The position numbers and the translations under genes are program-made. A stretch of 35,193 bases of DNA from Chitinilyticum litopenaei DSM 21440 (GTDB lineage Bacteria > Pseudomonadota > Gammaproteobacteria > Burkholderiales > Chitinibacteraceae), in the NCBI RefSeq assembly GCF_000428145.1, contig NZ_ATZJ01000045.1, positions 1-35,193 on the forward strand, in the 5' to 3' direction. The notes below the pieces were generated by a model. The model saw nothing but the letters and a program-made list of their open reading frames with translations. It was not told where the DNA came from and did not search any database. This document shows positions 25,086-33,427 of the stretch, one piece after another (the first letter of the stretch is position 1; the number at the start of each line of letters is the position of its first letter).

Positions 25086-26273
25086 GTGAAAAAACGCATC
25101 GCATCCTGCCTGCTGGCGGCGCTGGGGCTGGTCCTGCCCGGCATGCTTGCGGCCAAGCCGGCCGCCACGGCCGACTGGGCCGCGGTGAGTCGGGAAGCGC
25201 GTGGGCAGACGGTTTATTTCAATGCCTGGGGCGGCAGCGAAGCCATCAATGCTTATATCGCCTGGGCGGCCGCCGAAGCACGCAAGCGCTATGGCCTGCG
25301 GGTCGAGCATGTAAAGACCGGCGACACCGCCGATGTGGTCAGACGCATCCAGCTCGAGATGAGCCGCAAGCATGACGGCAGCGTCGATCTGCTCTGGGTG
25401 AATGGCGAGAACTTCAAGACACTCAAGGATGGCGGCCTGCTGTTCGGACCCTGGGCCGAGCAACTGCCCAGCTGGCGGCATGTCGATCTGCAAAAGCCGG
25501 TCAGGGTGGATTTTTCCGAGCCGACTGCCGGGCTGGAAGCGCCATGGGGCACGGCGCAGCTGACCTTTATCGCGGACCGCCAGCGCGTGAGTGCGCCGCC
25601 GCGTTCGGCCGCCGAATGGCTGGCCTTTGCCCGCGCCAACCCGGGCCGGCTGAGCTACCCGCGCCCGCCGGATTTTCATGGCACGACCTTCCTGAAGCAG
25701 CTGCTGCTGGAGCTGACTCCGGATGCCGCCATACTGGCGCGGCCGGTGAACGAGGCGGCCTTTGCCCGGGCGACCGCACCGCTGTGGGCCTATCTGGACC
25801 AGCTGCATCCGCTGCAGTGGCAGCAGGGCCGCGCCTTCCCGCCGAGCGCCGCCGAAATGCACCGCATGCTGGCCGATGGCGAGCTGCGGCTCTCGCTGAC
25901 CTTCAATCCCAACGAAGCGGCCAATCTGATCGCTGCCGGCCAGCTGCCGGCGAGCAGCTACAGCTTCGGTTTTCGCAAGGGCACCATCGGCAATGTGCAT
26001 TTCCTTGCCATTCCGGGCAATGCCCGCGCCAGTGCCGGCGCCCGGGTCTTTGCCAATTTCCTGCTTTCGCCAGAAGCGCAGGCGCGCAAGGCCGATATTG
26101 CCGTCTGGGGTGATCCCAGCGTACTGACTGCCGCCGCACTGGCCGGTCATGCCAAAGCCGCGACAGCGGCGCCGGGGGCGCTGCGCGAGGCGGTGCCGAC
26201 CCTGCCCGAGCCGCATGCCAGCTGGGTGGGGGCGCTGGAGCGCGAGTGGCTGAAGCGTTACGGCACGCGCTGA
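25086..26273 (+). CDS. ynjB: YnjB-like ABC transporter substrate-binding protein
   Basis: The 395-residue protein has a Sec signal peptide (VKKR then ASCLLAALGLVLPGMLAA) and a periplasmic binding fold with VYFNAWGGSEAINAYIAWA, VDLLWVNGENF and LSLTFNPNEAANLI. The length matches E. coli YnjB, whose ligand is not established to my knowledge. I chose the GTG at 25086 because AAGGGAGA lies 5 bases upstream; longer starts would bury the signal peptide. The stop overlaps the permease start (TGATG, 26271-26275). Confidence 0.9.
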   Translation: MKKRIASCLLAALGLVLPGMLAAKPAATADWAAVSREARGQTVYFNAWGGSEAINAYIAWAAAEARKRYGLRVEHVKTGDTADVVRRIQLEMSRKHDGSVDLLWVNGENFKTLKDGGLLFGPWAEQLPSWRHVDLQKPVRVDFSEPTAGLEAPWGTAQLTFIADRQRVSAPPRSAAEWLAFARANPGRLSYPRPPDFHGTTFLKQLLLELTPDAAILARPVNEAAFARATAPLWAYLDQLHPLQWQQGRAFPPSAAEMHRMLADGELRLSLTFNPNEAANLIAAGQLPASSYSFGFRKGTIGNVHFLAIPGNARASAGARVFANFLLSPEAQARKADIAVWGDPSVLTAAALAGHAKAATAAPGALREAVPTLPEPHASWVGALEREWLKRYGTR

Positions 26274-27883
26274 TGGGGCAGTGCCGCCAGTGCTTGCCGG
26301 GGGCGCTGGCCATCGCAGGCATGGCCGTGGTCTTTCTGCCGGTGCTGCCCGGACTGCTGCCGCTGGCGCAGGGGCTGGAGCTGGCCGTCTGGCGCGGTTT
26401 GCTGGCCGACGCGCAGACGCTGGTGGCCTTGCGCGTCACCGTGATTTCCAGCGTGGTGAGCACACTGCTGGCGCTGCTGCTGGCGCTGTTGCTGACCATG
26501 GCGCTGTATCCCGGTCCGCGCTGGCCGGCGCTGCAGCGCCGGTTGCCCGCCTTGCTGGCCATGCCGCATGCGGCATTTGCCATTGGCGCGTTCTTTCTCC
26601 TGGCCCCTTCGGGCTGGCTGGCGCGCTGGCTGGCGCCGCTGGCCGGCTGGGATGTGCCGCCGGACTGGCAGACGGTACGCGACCCGTACGGTCTGAGCCT
26701 GGGCCTGCTGCTGGCGGTCAAGGAAGCCATCTTCCTGCTGTGGATGCTGGCTGCCGTGCTGCAGGAAGGGGCGCTGCAGCGGCAGATGACGCTGGCGCGC
26801 AGTCTTGGCTATGGCCGCTGGCAGGTCTGGTGGCTGTGCCTGCTGCCGCAGGTGCTGCCCCGGCTGGGCTGGCCGCTGCTGGCGGTACTGGCCTACGGGG
26901 TGTCGGTGGTCGATGTGGCGCTGATTCTCGGTCCCGGTTCGCCGCCCAGTCTGGCGGTGCTGGCCTGGCGCTGGCTTGCCGATCCGGAGCTTGCCCTGCA
27001 GGCCCGGGGCGCTGCGGCGAGCTGGCTGTTGCTACTGGTCTTTCTGCTGCTCTGCGGCTGCGGGCTCCTGCTGTGGCGCCTGTTGCGAGCCGCCTGGCGC
27101 CAGCCGCACGGCCGGCGCTGGGCCGGCGCCAGCTGGCAGCCGCGCTGGCTGGCCTGGCCTCTGCTGGGCTTTTGCTACCTGCTGGCGCTGGCCCTGCTGC
27201 TCTGGTCGCTCGCCGGTCCGTGGTTTTTCCCGGCGGCCTTGCCGCAGTCGTGGACGCTGGCGGGCTGGCAGCAGCTCGACACCGCACCGCTGTTCACCTC
27301 GCTGGGATTGGGGCTCGCCAGTGCCGGAATCGGTTTGGCGCTGGTGCTGCTGTGGCTGGAATGCGGCCCGCCGGCACTGAGCCGCTGGCTCTACCTGCCG
27401 CTGATCTTGCCGGCGCTGCCGCTGGCGGCGGGGCAGTATCATGCGCTGCTCATGGCGGGTCTGGCCGGCAGCGGGTTTGGCGTAGTCTGGAGTCATCTGC
27501 TATGGGTTGTGCCGTATATGCTGCTAACCCTTTACAAGCCTTATCTGGAGTTTGATACCCGCATGATTACTCTTGCACGCAGCCTGGGGCTCTCGCACTG
27601 GCAACGCTGCTGGCGCATCAAGTGGCCGCTGCTGCTGCGGCCGATTCTCGCGGCGCTGGCGATCGGCTTTGCTGTCAGCATTGCCCAGTATCTGCCGACC
27701 CTGTTTGCCGGCGGCGGACGCTTCGCCACGGTGACCACCGAGGCCGTGGCGCTGAGCAGCGGCGGCAATCGCCGCGTGCTGGCCGTGCAGGCCATGCTGC
27801 AGCTGGTGCTGCCCATGCTGATGTTTGCCCTGGCGACCCTGCTGGGACAGTGGGCCGGCCGCCACCGGCAAGGATGGCGCTGA
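26273..27883 (+). CDS. ynjC: YnjC-like ABC transporter permease (two fused halves)
   Basis: The 536-residue integral membrane protein has about 12 hydrophobic segments arranged as two permease halves. Each half carries an EAA-type loop for contact with the ATPase: LARSLGYGRWQVWWLCLLPQ at about 180, and LARSLGLSHWQRCWRIKWPL at about 440. The start ATG at 26273 overlaps the ynjB stop and its own stop overlaps ynjD in the same way. Residues and length agree with E. coli YnjC. Confidence 0.92.
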   Translation: MGQCRQCLPGALAIAGMAVVFLPVLPGLLPLAQGLELAVWRGLLADAQTLVALRVTVISSVVSTLLALLLALLLTMALYPGPRWPALQRRLPALLAMPHAAFAIGAFFLLAPSGWLARWLAPLAGWDVPPDWQTVRDPYGLSLGLLLAVKEAIFLLWMLAAVLQEGALQRQMTLARSLGYGRWQVWWLCLLPQVLPRLGWPLLAVLAYGVSVVDVALILGPGSPPSLAVLAWRWLADPELALQARGAAASWLLLLVFLLLCGCGLLLWRLLRAAWRQPHGRRWAGASWQPRWLAWPLLGFCYLLALALLLWSLAGPWFFPAALPQSWTLAGWQQLDTAPLFTSLGLGLASAGIGLALVLLWLECGPPALSRWLYLPLILPALPLAAGQYHALLMAGLAGSGFGVVWSHLLWVVPYMLLTLYKPYLEFDTRMITLARSLGLSHWQRCWRIKWPLLLRPILAALAIGFAVSIAQYLPTLFAGGGRFATVTTEAVALSSGGNRRVLAVQAMLQLVLPMLMFALATLLGQWAGRHRQGWR

Positions 27884-28527
27884 TGCTGGAGCTGCACAAC
27901 GCCGCCCTGCGGCTGGGTGACGCCCCACTCTTCAGCGACCTGTCCTTTGCGGTGGCTGCGGGCGAAGTGCTTACGCTGATGGGGCCTTCCGGCTGCGGCA
28001 AGTCCAGCCTGCTGGCCTGGCTGCTGGGGGCGCTGCCGCCCGCGTTCAGCGCGACCGGCGAGCTGTGGCTGGGCGGTCAGCGGGTCGATGGCCTGCCCAT
28101 CGAGGCGCGGCAGATCGGCATCCTCTTTCAGGATGACTTGCTGTTTCCGCATCTTTCGGTCCTGCAGAACCTGCTGCTGGCGATGCCGCCCGGACCCGCC
28201 GCGCAGCGGCGCGAACGGGCTGGGCAACTGCTGGCGGAGGTCGGGCTGGCCGGGCTGGCTGAGCGCGATCCGGCTACGCTGTCGGGAGGGCAGCGCGCGC
28301 GGGCCGGTTTGCTGCGCGCGCTCCTTGCCGAGCCGCGCGCCCTGCTGCTCGATGAGCCATTCAGCAAGCTCGACATGGCCTTGCGCGGACCATATCGCCA
28401 GTTTGTTTTTGCGCAACTGGCCGCCCGCGGCATTCCGGCCGTGCTGGTGACGCATGATCCCGGCGATGTGCCGCCCGGCGGGCGCGTGCTGCAGCTGGCG
28501 GATTATCAGGAGAGTGCCCATGTTTGA
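27883..28527 (+). CDS. ynjD: YnjD-like ABC transporter ATP-binding protein
   Basis: The 214-residue ATPase has Walker A GPSGCGKSS, Q-loop ILFQDDLLFPHLS, signature LSGGQRARAG, Walker B ALLLDEPF, and the switch His in VLVTHDP. It energises the YnjC permease. I prefer the ATG at 27883, in the TGATG overlap with ynjC and with AAGG nine bases upstream; an ATG at 27874 would add three residues. It overlaps the next gene by 8 bp. Confidence 0.94.
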   Translation: MLELHNAALRLGDAPLFSDLSFAVAAGEVLTLMGPSGCGKSSLLAWLLGALPPAFSATGELWLGGQRVDGLPIEARQIGILFQDDLLFPHLSVLQNLLLAMPPGPAAQRRERAGQLLAEVGLAGLAERDPATLSGGQRARAGLLRALLAEPRALLLDEPFSKLDMALRGPYRQFVFAQLAARGIPAVLVTHDPGDVPPGGRVLQLADYQESAHV

Positions 28528-29149
28528 CCGGCAGCTGCTGGCGCTGGCCCGCCGCCCGCTTACCGCACTGGCGGCCATCCTGCAGCGGCGCGGCTGGCAG
28601 GCCGATACGGTCAGCTGGCTGGGGTTTACCGCCGGCGTGCTGGCGGCCGGGCTGATTGCGCTGCAGTACACGGCCCTGGCCGTGCTGGCCATCGCGCTGA
28701 ACCGGCTGGCCGACGGGGTTGATGGTGAACTGGCGCGCCGCAATGGCCCGACCGAGCGCGGGGCCTTTCTCGACATCACGCTCGATTTCCTCTTCTACGC
28801 CCTGATTCCGCTGGCTTTTGCGCTGGCCGATCCGGCGGCCAATGCGCTGGCTGCGGCCGTGCTGCTGTTCAGCTTCGTGGGCACGGGCAGCAGCTTTTTG
28901 GCCTTTGCCATCCTGGCCGAGCGCCGGGGCTTGCGCAGTGCCGCCTATCCTGCCAAGGGCTTCTACTACCTTGGCGGCCTGACCGAGGCCGGTGAAACCC
29001 TGCTGGTATTTGTGTTGATGTGCCTGTGGCCTGGCTGGTTTGCCGGACTGGCCTGGGGCTTTGCCGCGCTCTGCCTGCTGGCGACGGCCTTGCGGCTGCA
29101 TGCCGGCCTGCGGCTTCTGGCTGCGCAACCCTCATTGCCATCGGACTGA
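28520..29149 (+). CDS. ynjF: YnjF-like CDP-alcohol phosphatidyltransferase
   Basis: The 209-residue membrane enzyme carries the CDP-alcohol transferase motif: DGVDGELARRNGPTERGAFLD and the following D four residues on, i.e. DG-x2-AR-x8-G-x3-D-x3-D (about residues 67-90). About five hydrophobic helices follow. Members transfer a phosphoalcohol onto or off CDP-diacylglycerol; the acceptor here is unknown. It overlaps ynjD by 8 bp with a ribosome-binding AGGAGAG at 28508-28514. E. coli has a rhodanese gene (ynjE) between ynjD and ynjF; it is missing here. Confidence 0.92.
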   Translation: MFDRQLLALARRPLTALAAILQRRGWQADTVSWLGFTAGVLAAGLIALQYTALAVLAIALNRLADGVDGELARRNGPTERGAFLDITLDFLFYALIPLAFALADPAANALAAAVLLFSFVGTGSSFLAFAILAERRGLRSAAYPAKGFYYLGGLTEAGETLLVFVLMCLWPGWFAGLAWGFAALCLLATALRLHAGLRLLAAQPSLPSD

Positions 29150-29222
29150 GCGCCACCGGAGCAGGCGGAATGGGCGTTTTATGGGCGTGAGCAGTGCTGC
29201 ACGCCGTTCGGGAAAATCAATG

Positions 29223-29246
29223 TACGATATTTCGACAAATATCGTA
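29223..29246 (+). promoter_or_regulatory. ArsR operator: perfect 10+10 palindrome
   Basis: TACGATATTT and AAATATCGTA are exact inverted repeats with a 4-base spacer (CGAC). The dyad ends 10 bases before the arsR ATG. A -10-like TATAGT (29245-29250) overlaps its right edge, which would place the transcript start at or next to the ATG. There is only a weak GAG ribosome-binding site, so arsR may be leaderless. Binding by ArsR is inferred from position and symmetry. Confidence 0.8.
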
Positions 29247-29256
29247 TAGTTGAGTC

Positions 29257-29628
29257 ATGGAAAAGAATACCGCCACCCTGATTTTTGAAGCGCTGTCTTC
29301 CGGCGTGCGTCTGGACATCTTCCGTCTGCTGGTCAGCCAGGGGAAGAGTGGGCTCGTGGCCGGCGACATCGCCGAGCGCCTGCAGGTTCCGCCCAGCAGC
29401 CTGTCCTTTCATCTGAAGGAGCTCAAGCGCGCCGAACTCGTCACTGCCGAGCAGGAAAGCCGCTTTGTGCGTTACCGCGCCAATATCCCGGTGATGCTCG
29501 ATGTCATCGCCTACCTGACCGACGAGTGCTGCCAGGGCCATCCGGAAGATTGCGCGGGCTTTCGCGCCGAGTCGGCCTGCAGTCCGGCCGTGCTGCCGGC
29601 GCTGTCGTGTCCGAGCTGCGAGGAGTAG
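29257..29628 (+). CDS. arsR: ArsR-family arsenite-responsive repressor, C-terminal cysteine type
   Basis: The 123-residue winged-helix repressor has recognition helix VPPSSLSFHLKELKRAELV. The classical ELCVCDL metalloid site of plasmid R773 ArsR is absent (the position reads SGLVAGDIAE). Instead the C-terminus is Cys-rich: C91, C92, C99, C108, C118 and C121. C91-C92-x6-C99 resembles the C95-C96-C102 arsenite site of the Acidithiobacillus ferrooxidans ArsR type. It should release the upstream operator when arsenite or antimonite binds. It is 237 bp upstream of arsD on the same strand. Confidence 0.9.
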   Translation: MEKNTATLIFEALSSGVRLDIFRLLVSQGKSGLVAGDIAERLQVPPSSLSFHLKELKRAELVTAEQESRFVRYRANIPVMLDVIAYLTDECCQGHPEDCAGFRAESACSPAVLPALSCPSCEE

Positions 29629-29865
29629 GGCGCGCCGTGCCGGGGCATTTCGCCGTTCAAGCCGGATCAGCCATCGGGACACGGGATGATGGCGGGGGCT
29701 TGCGTCGGTGAATTCCCACGCTTGCGCCAAGCCCATAGCCGGGCGATGGGCGTGAAGCAAGGGCGTGCAGGCGCTGCGCAACGGCCGCCAGCACGCGTGC
29801 AGGCTCGAAGAGCCGCCAGATGGATTATTAGGGTTCAATATTTCCACGTTTGAAGGAGAATCAAA
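29629..29865 (+). promoter_or_regulatory. arsR-arsD intergenic region with a possible operator half-site
   Basis: No gene is visible. The 13 bases ending at 29847 (TCAATATTTCCAC) match one half of the arsR operator (ACGATATTTCGAC) at 10 positions and sit 18 bp before the arsD start. TTCAA...TTGAA flank the site. A GCCCAT/ATGGGC hairpin lies at about 29730-29750. A second ArsR-controlled promoter for arsDA is possible but not proven. Confidence 0.35.
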
Positions 29866-30219
29866 ATGAAAACGATCCAGATTTTTGATCCGGCACTGTG
29901 CTGCAGCACCGGCGTCTGCGGCGTCGATGTCGATCAGCAGCTGGTGGCTTTTGCTGCCGATGTCGACTGGGCCCGCCAGCAAGGCGTGCAGATCGAGCGC
30001 TTCAATCTGGCGCAGGAGCCGCTGGCCTTTGCCGGCAACGCCACGGTCAAGGCCTTTCTCGAGCGCTCGGGGGCTGAAGCCCTGCCGCTGATCCTGCTCG
30101 ATGGCGAGGTGGCGCTGGCCGGCCGTTATCCGCAGCGCGCCGAACTGGCCCGCTGGGCCGGGCTGGCCGAGCCTGCCGCCGCCGACACCGGCTGCTGTAG
30201 CGGCAAGCGCTGCTGCTGA
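29866..30219 (+). CDS. arsD: ArsD, arsenite metallochaperone
   Basis: ArsD carries arsenite or antimonite to the ArsA ATPase. The 117 residues match the family length, and the essential cysteines fall at the same numbers as in E. coli R773 ArsD: C12, C13 and C18 (PALCCSTGVCG). The C-terminal Cys pairs C110-C111 and C116-C117 are also kept. The start has AAGGAG at 29853-29858. arsA follows 85 bp downstream, past a hairpin. Confidence 0.96.
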   Translation: MKTIQIFDPALCCSTGVCGVDVDQQLVAFAADVDWARQQGVQIERFNLAQEPLAFAGNATVKAFLERSGAEALPLILLDGEVALAGRYPQRAELARWAGLAEPAAADTGCCSGKRCC

Positions 30220-30284
30220 GTGCCCGGCGGCTTTCGGGGCACTGCCTGCTGATCCGCAACCAATCATGTTTCATGTTCGAACAT
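30220..30284 (+). promoter_or_regulatory. Hairpin and 12-bp palindrome between arsD and arsA
   Basis: GTGCCCG and CGGGGCAC pair with one bulge at 30220-30242, directly after the arsD stop. At 30273-30284 ATGTTCGAACAT is a perfect 12-bp palindrome, 20 bases before the arsA ATG. The hairpin could set the ArsD:ArsA ratio; the palindrome may be a binding site or chance. Confidence 0.35.
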
Positions 30285-30304
30285 CGTCCACTTCGGGGGC
30301 TGTC

Positions 30305-32077
30305 ATGCACTTTCTGACCAATCCGCCACGCTTTCTCTTTTTCACCGGCAAGGGCGGGGTGGGCAAAACCTCGCTGGCCTGCGCCAGCGCCGTGCGCCTC
30401 GCCAGCACAGGACTGCGCGTGCTGCTGGTGAGCACCGATCCGGCCTCGAATGTGGGGCAGGTCTTTGGTGTGGGCATCGGCAACCGCATTACCCCGATTG
30501 CCGACGTGCCCGGTCTTGCCGCGCTGGAAATCGACCCGCAGGCCGCCGCCCAGGCCTATCGTGACCGCATCGTCGGGCCGGTGCGCGGTGTGTTGCCCCC
30601 GGCCGTGGTCAACAGCATCGAGGAGCAGCTCTCCGGCGCCTGCACCACCGAAATTGCCGCCTTTGACGAATTCACCGGCCTGCTGACCGATTCGCAGCTC
30701 ACTGGCGTTTTCGATCATGTCATTTTCGATACGGCGCCGACCGGGCACACCATCCGCCTGCTGCAATTGCCGGGCGCCTGGTCGGGCTTCCTGGCCGAGG
30801 GGCGTGGCGACGCCTCCTGCCTTGGGCCGCTGGCGGGGCTGGAAAAGCAGCGCGAACAGTATCAGGCGGCCGTGGCAGCGCTGGCCGATGCTGCCCGCAC
30901 CCGTCTGGTGCTGGTGGCCCGTGCCCAGGAGGCCACGCTCAGGGAGGTGGCGCGCACGCATGCCGAGCTGGCCGGGATTGGCCTCGGTCAGCAATACCTG
31001 GTGATCAATGGCGTGCTGCCTGCTGCCGAAACGGGCGACGACCCGCTGGCCCTGGCGATTGCCGCACGTGAAACCAGCGCGCTGGCGGCGCTGCCGGCAG
31101 GCCTCGCCGGCCTGCCGCGCGACAGCATCGCACTGCAGCCCGGCAATCTGGTCGGCCTGCCTGCCCTGCAGCAACTGCTGCAGCCTGCGGTGCCGTGCGC
31201 GCAGGAGGTCGCCGCGGTACCCGTCTTGCCCCATCCTTCGCTGGGCAGTCTGGTCGATGCGCTCGCGGAACACGGCCACGGCCTCATCATGCTGATGGGC
31301 AAGGGCGGGGTCGGCAAGACCACGGTTGCGGCAGCCATCGCCGCCGAGCTGGCGCGCCGTGGCCATGCGGTCCACCTCACCACCTCTGACCCCGCGGCAC
31401 ATCTGGGCGACACGCTGGCGGGCGAGCTGCCCGATCTGGCGGTCAGCCGCATCGACCCCGTGGCCGAGACCGAGCGCTATCGCCAGCATGTGCTGGCCAG
31501 CAAGGGGGCGGGGCTGGACGCGGCCGGCCGCGCCCTGCTCGAAGAAGACCTGCGCTCGCCCTGCACCGAAGAAATCGCCGTGTTTCAGGCGTTCTCGCGC
31601 ATCATCCGCGAGGCCGGGCGGAAATTCGTGGTGATGGATACCGCGCCCACCGGCCACACCCTGCTGCTGCTGGATGCCACCGGCGCCTACCATCGCGAGG
31701 TGGCGCGGCAGATGGGCGCCGCCGGTCTGCACTTCACCACGCCGATGATGCAGCTGCAGGATCCGGCCCAGACCAGGGTCATCATCGTCACGCTGGCGGA
31801 AACCACGCCGGTGCTGGAAGCCGCCGCGCTGCAGGCCGACCTGCGCCGCGCCGGCATCGAACCCTGGGCCTGGGTGATCAACCAGTCCGTCGCGGCGGCG
31901 GCACCGGGGGCGCCGCTGCTGCGCCTGCGCGCGCACAAGGAGCTGGCGGAAATCGACAAGGTGATGGCGCAGCACGCGACCCGCTGCGCCGTGCTGCCGC
32001 TGCTGGCGGAAGAGCCGGTCGGCATCACGCGCCTGCTGCGCCTGTGCGCTGGTGCAGGCAGTGGCCAGGCTGACTGA
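30305..32077 (+). CDS. arsA: ArsA, arsenite-stimulated ATPase (two-domain)
   Basis: The 590-residue cytoplasmic ATPase drives arsenite efflux together with a membrane pump. Both halves keep the deviant P-loop GKGGVGKT(S/T) at about 15-23 and 332-340, and the DTAPTGH signal (His148 and His451). The metalloid-binding cysteines are at 113 (GACTTEIAAF), 172 and 420 (SPCTEEIAVF), matching C113, C172 and C422 of R773 ArsA. I chose ATG 30305, preceded by GGGGG; an ATG at 30266 would add 13 residues with no support. No arsB or acr3 is found in the window. Confidence 0.97.
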   Translation: MHFLTNPPRFLFFTGKGGVGKTSLACASAVRLASTGLRVLLVSTDPASNVGQVFGVGIGNRITPIADVPGLAALEIDPQAAAQAYRDRIVGPVRGVLPPAVVNSIEEQLSGACTTEIAAFDEFTGLLTDSQLTGVFDHVIFDTAPTGHTIRLLQLPGAWSGFLAEGRGDASCLGPLAGLEKQREQYQAAVAALADAARTRLVLVARAQEATLREVARTHAELAGIGLGQQYLVINGVLPAAETGDDPLALAIAARETSALAALPAGLAGLPRDSIALQPGNLVGLPALQQLLQPAVPCAQEVAAVPVLPHPSLGSLVDALAEHGHGLIMLMGKGGVGKTTVAAAIAAELARRGHAVHLTTSDPAAHLGDTLAGELPDLAVSRIDPVAETERYRQHVLASKGAGLDAAGRALLEEDLRSPCTEEIAVFQAFSRIIREAGRKFVVMDTAPTGHTLLLLDATGAYHREVARQMGAAGLHFTTPMMQLQDPAQTRVIIVTLAETTPVLEAAALQADLRRAGIEPWAWVINQSVAAAAPGAPLLRLRAHKELAEIDKVMAQHATRCAVLPLLAEEPVGITRLLRLCAGAGSGQAD

Positions 32078-32087
32078 AGGGGTGGAT

Positions 32088-33374
32088 ATGGCCGCTACCT
32101 TGCCCCGGCATTCGGGCCTTGCCGAGCGCCTCAATCGCCAGTGCGCCTGCCAGTTCCTGGATCGCTCGCTGCTCAAGGCGCAGCTGGAAGCGAGCCCCGG
32201 GCTGGCTGGTCTGGCCACGCATATCGCGGAAACGCGCCCGCACCTGTTTTCAGCCACGATGGTCTTCATTTCGCCGCAACAGCGCGCACAGATGCAGGCC
32301 GTCATCCGGGCGGCGGAAACCGTGATGGCGACAGCGGCGTGGCAGGATGCCGTGCTGGCTGGCGCGCCGGACATTGCCAGGGCGCACTTTGGCCCGCAGG
32401 GCGTCTTTTTCGGCTACGACTTTCATCTGGGCGAGCGCGGCCCCAGCCTGATCGAAATCAACACCAATGCCGGTGGCGCCTATCTCAATCTCGCGCTGGC
32501 GCGCGCCCAGACTGCCTGCTGCGCGCAATGCCCGCCGCACACCGCCGGGACGGTGGCCTTGCAGGACATGGAGGCGCAATGGCTGGCGATGTTCCTGGCG
32601 GAATGGCGCCTGCAGCGTTCCAGCACTGCGCCGCGCACACTGGCGATCATCGATGAGGCGCCGCCGCAGCAATACCTGTATCCCGAGTTTCTGCTCTTCC
32701 AGCGCCTGTTTGCAGCGGCGGGCATGAACTGTCTGATTGCGTCCCCTGAGGCCCTGCGTCATGCGGACGGGCGTCTCTGGCTTGGCGACACGGTGATCGA
32801 CATGGTCTACAACCGGCTGACCGATTTTTATCTGGAACAGCCGGACTCCGGCGCCTTGCGTGCCGCCTATCTGGCCGGCGATGTGGTGCTGACGCCCACG
32901 CCGCGCGCCCATGCCCTGCAGGCGGACAAGCGTCATCTCGCCAGGCTCAGTGACGCGGACAGCCTGGCCAGGCTGGGCGTGGATGCCGCCAGCGCCGCCG
33001 TGCTGCTGGCCGGCATTCCCCCGACGCGCACCGTCACTGCCGAGAATGCCGGGCAACTGTGGGCAGAGCGGCGGCAGCTGTTTTTCAAGCCCGCCAGCGG
33101 GTATGGCAGCAAGGCCGCGTATCGTGGCGACAAGCTGACCAGGCGCGTCTGGGCGGACATTCTCGCCGGCGACTATGTCGCCCAGGCGCTGGCCCCGCCC
33201 GGCGAGCGCCGGGTGGCCGTGACCGGCAGTGATGCCTGCGAGTTCAAGACGGACGTGCGCGCCTATGTCTATCGCGGCGAGGTCCAGCTGTTTGCCGCTC
33301 GGCTCTATCAGGGGCAGACCACCAATTTCCGCACGCAGGGCGGCGGCTTTGCCCCGGTATACATGACGCCCTAG
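32088..33374 (+). CDS. ATP-grasp-like protein in the ars operon, substrate unknown
   Basis: The 428-residue protein has no signal or membrane segment. Features suggesting a (permuted) ATP-grasp ligase are GPSLIEINTNAGGAYLN at about 125-140, a glycine-rich loop FFKPASGYGSKAAYRG at about 335-350, and KTDVRAYVY followed by ARLYQGQTTNFRT near the C-terminus. A Cys cluster (ACCAQCPPH, about 143-151) could bind a thiol or metalloid. The ATG at 32088 follows AAGGGG by 6 bases and lies 11 bp after the arsA stop, so it is co-transcribed. Ligases of this fold join a carboxylate to an amine or thiol; which one here is unknown. Confidence 0.7.
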   Translation: MAATLPRHSGLAERLNRQCACQFLDRSLLKAQLEASPGLAGLATHIAETRPHLFSATMVFISPQQRAQMQAVIRAAETVMATAAWQDAVLAGAPDIARAHFGPQGVFFGYDFHLGERGPSLIEINTNAGGAYLNLALARAQTACCAQCPPHTAGTVALQDMEAQWLAMFLAEWRLQRSSTAPRTLAIIDEAPPQQYLYPEFLLFQRLFAAAGMNCLIASPEALRHADGRLWLGDTVIDMVYNRLTDFYLEQPDSGALRAAYLAGDVVLTPTPRAHALQADKRHLARLSDADSLARLGVDAASAAVLLAGIPPTRTVTAENAGQLWAERRQLFFKPASGYGSKAAYRGDKLTRRVWADILAGDYVAQALAPPGERRVAVTGSDACEFKTDVRAYVYRGEVQLFAARLYQGQTTNFRTQGGGFAPVYMTP

Positions 33375-33427
33375 CCGCAAGCGCGCCACGCCTGAATTTC
33401 CCCATTCATCGCCACATGGAGCACCTC

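Noticed and set aside
30047..32374. 775-codon minus-strand frame opposite arsA
   Set aside because: Shadow frame; ArsA on the plus strand keeps every catalytic and cysteine residue.
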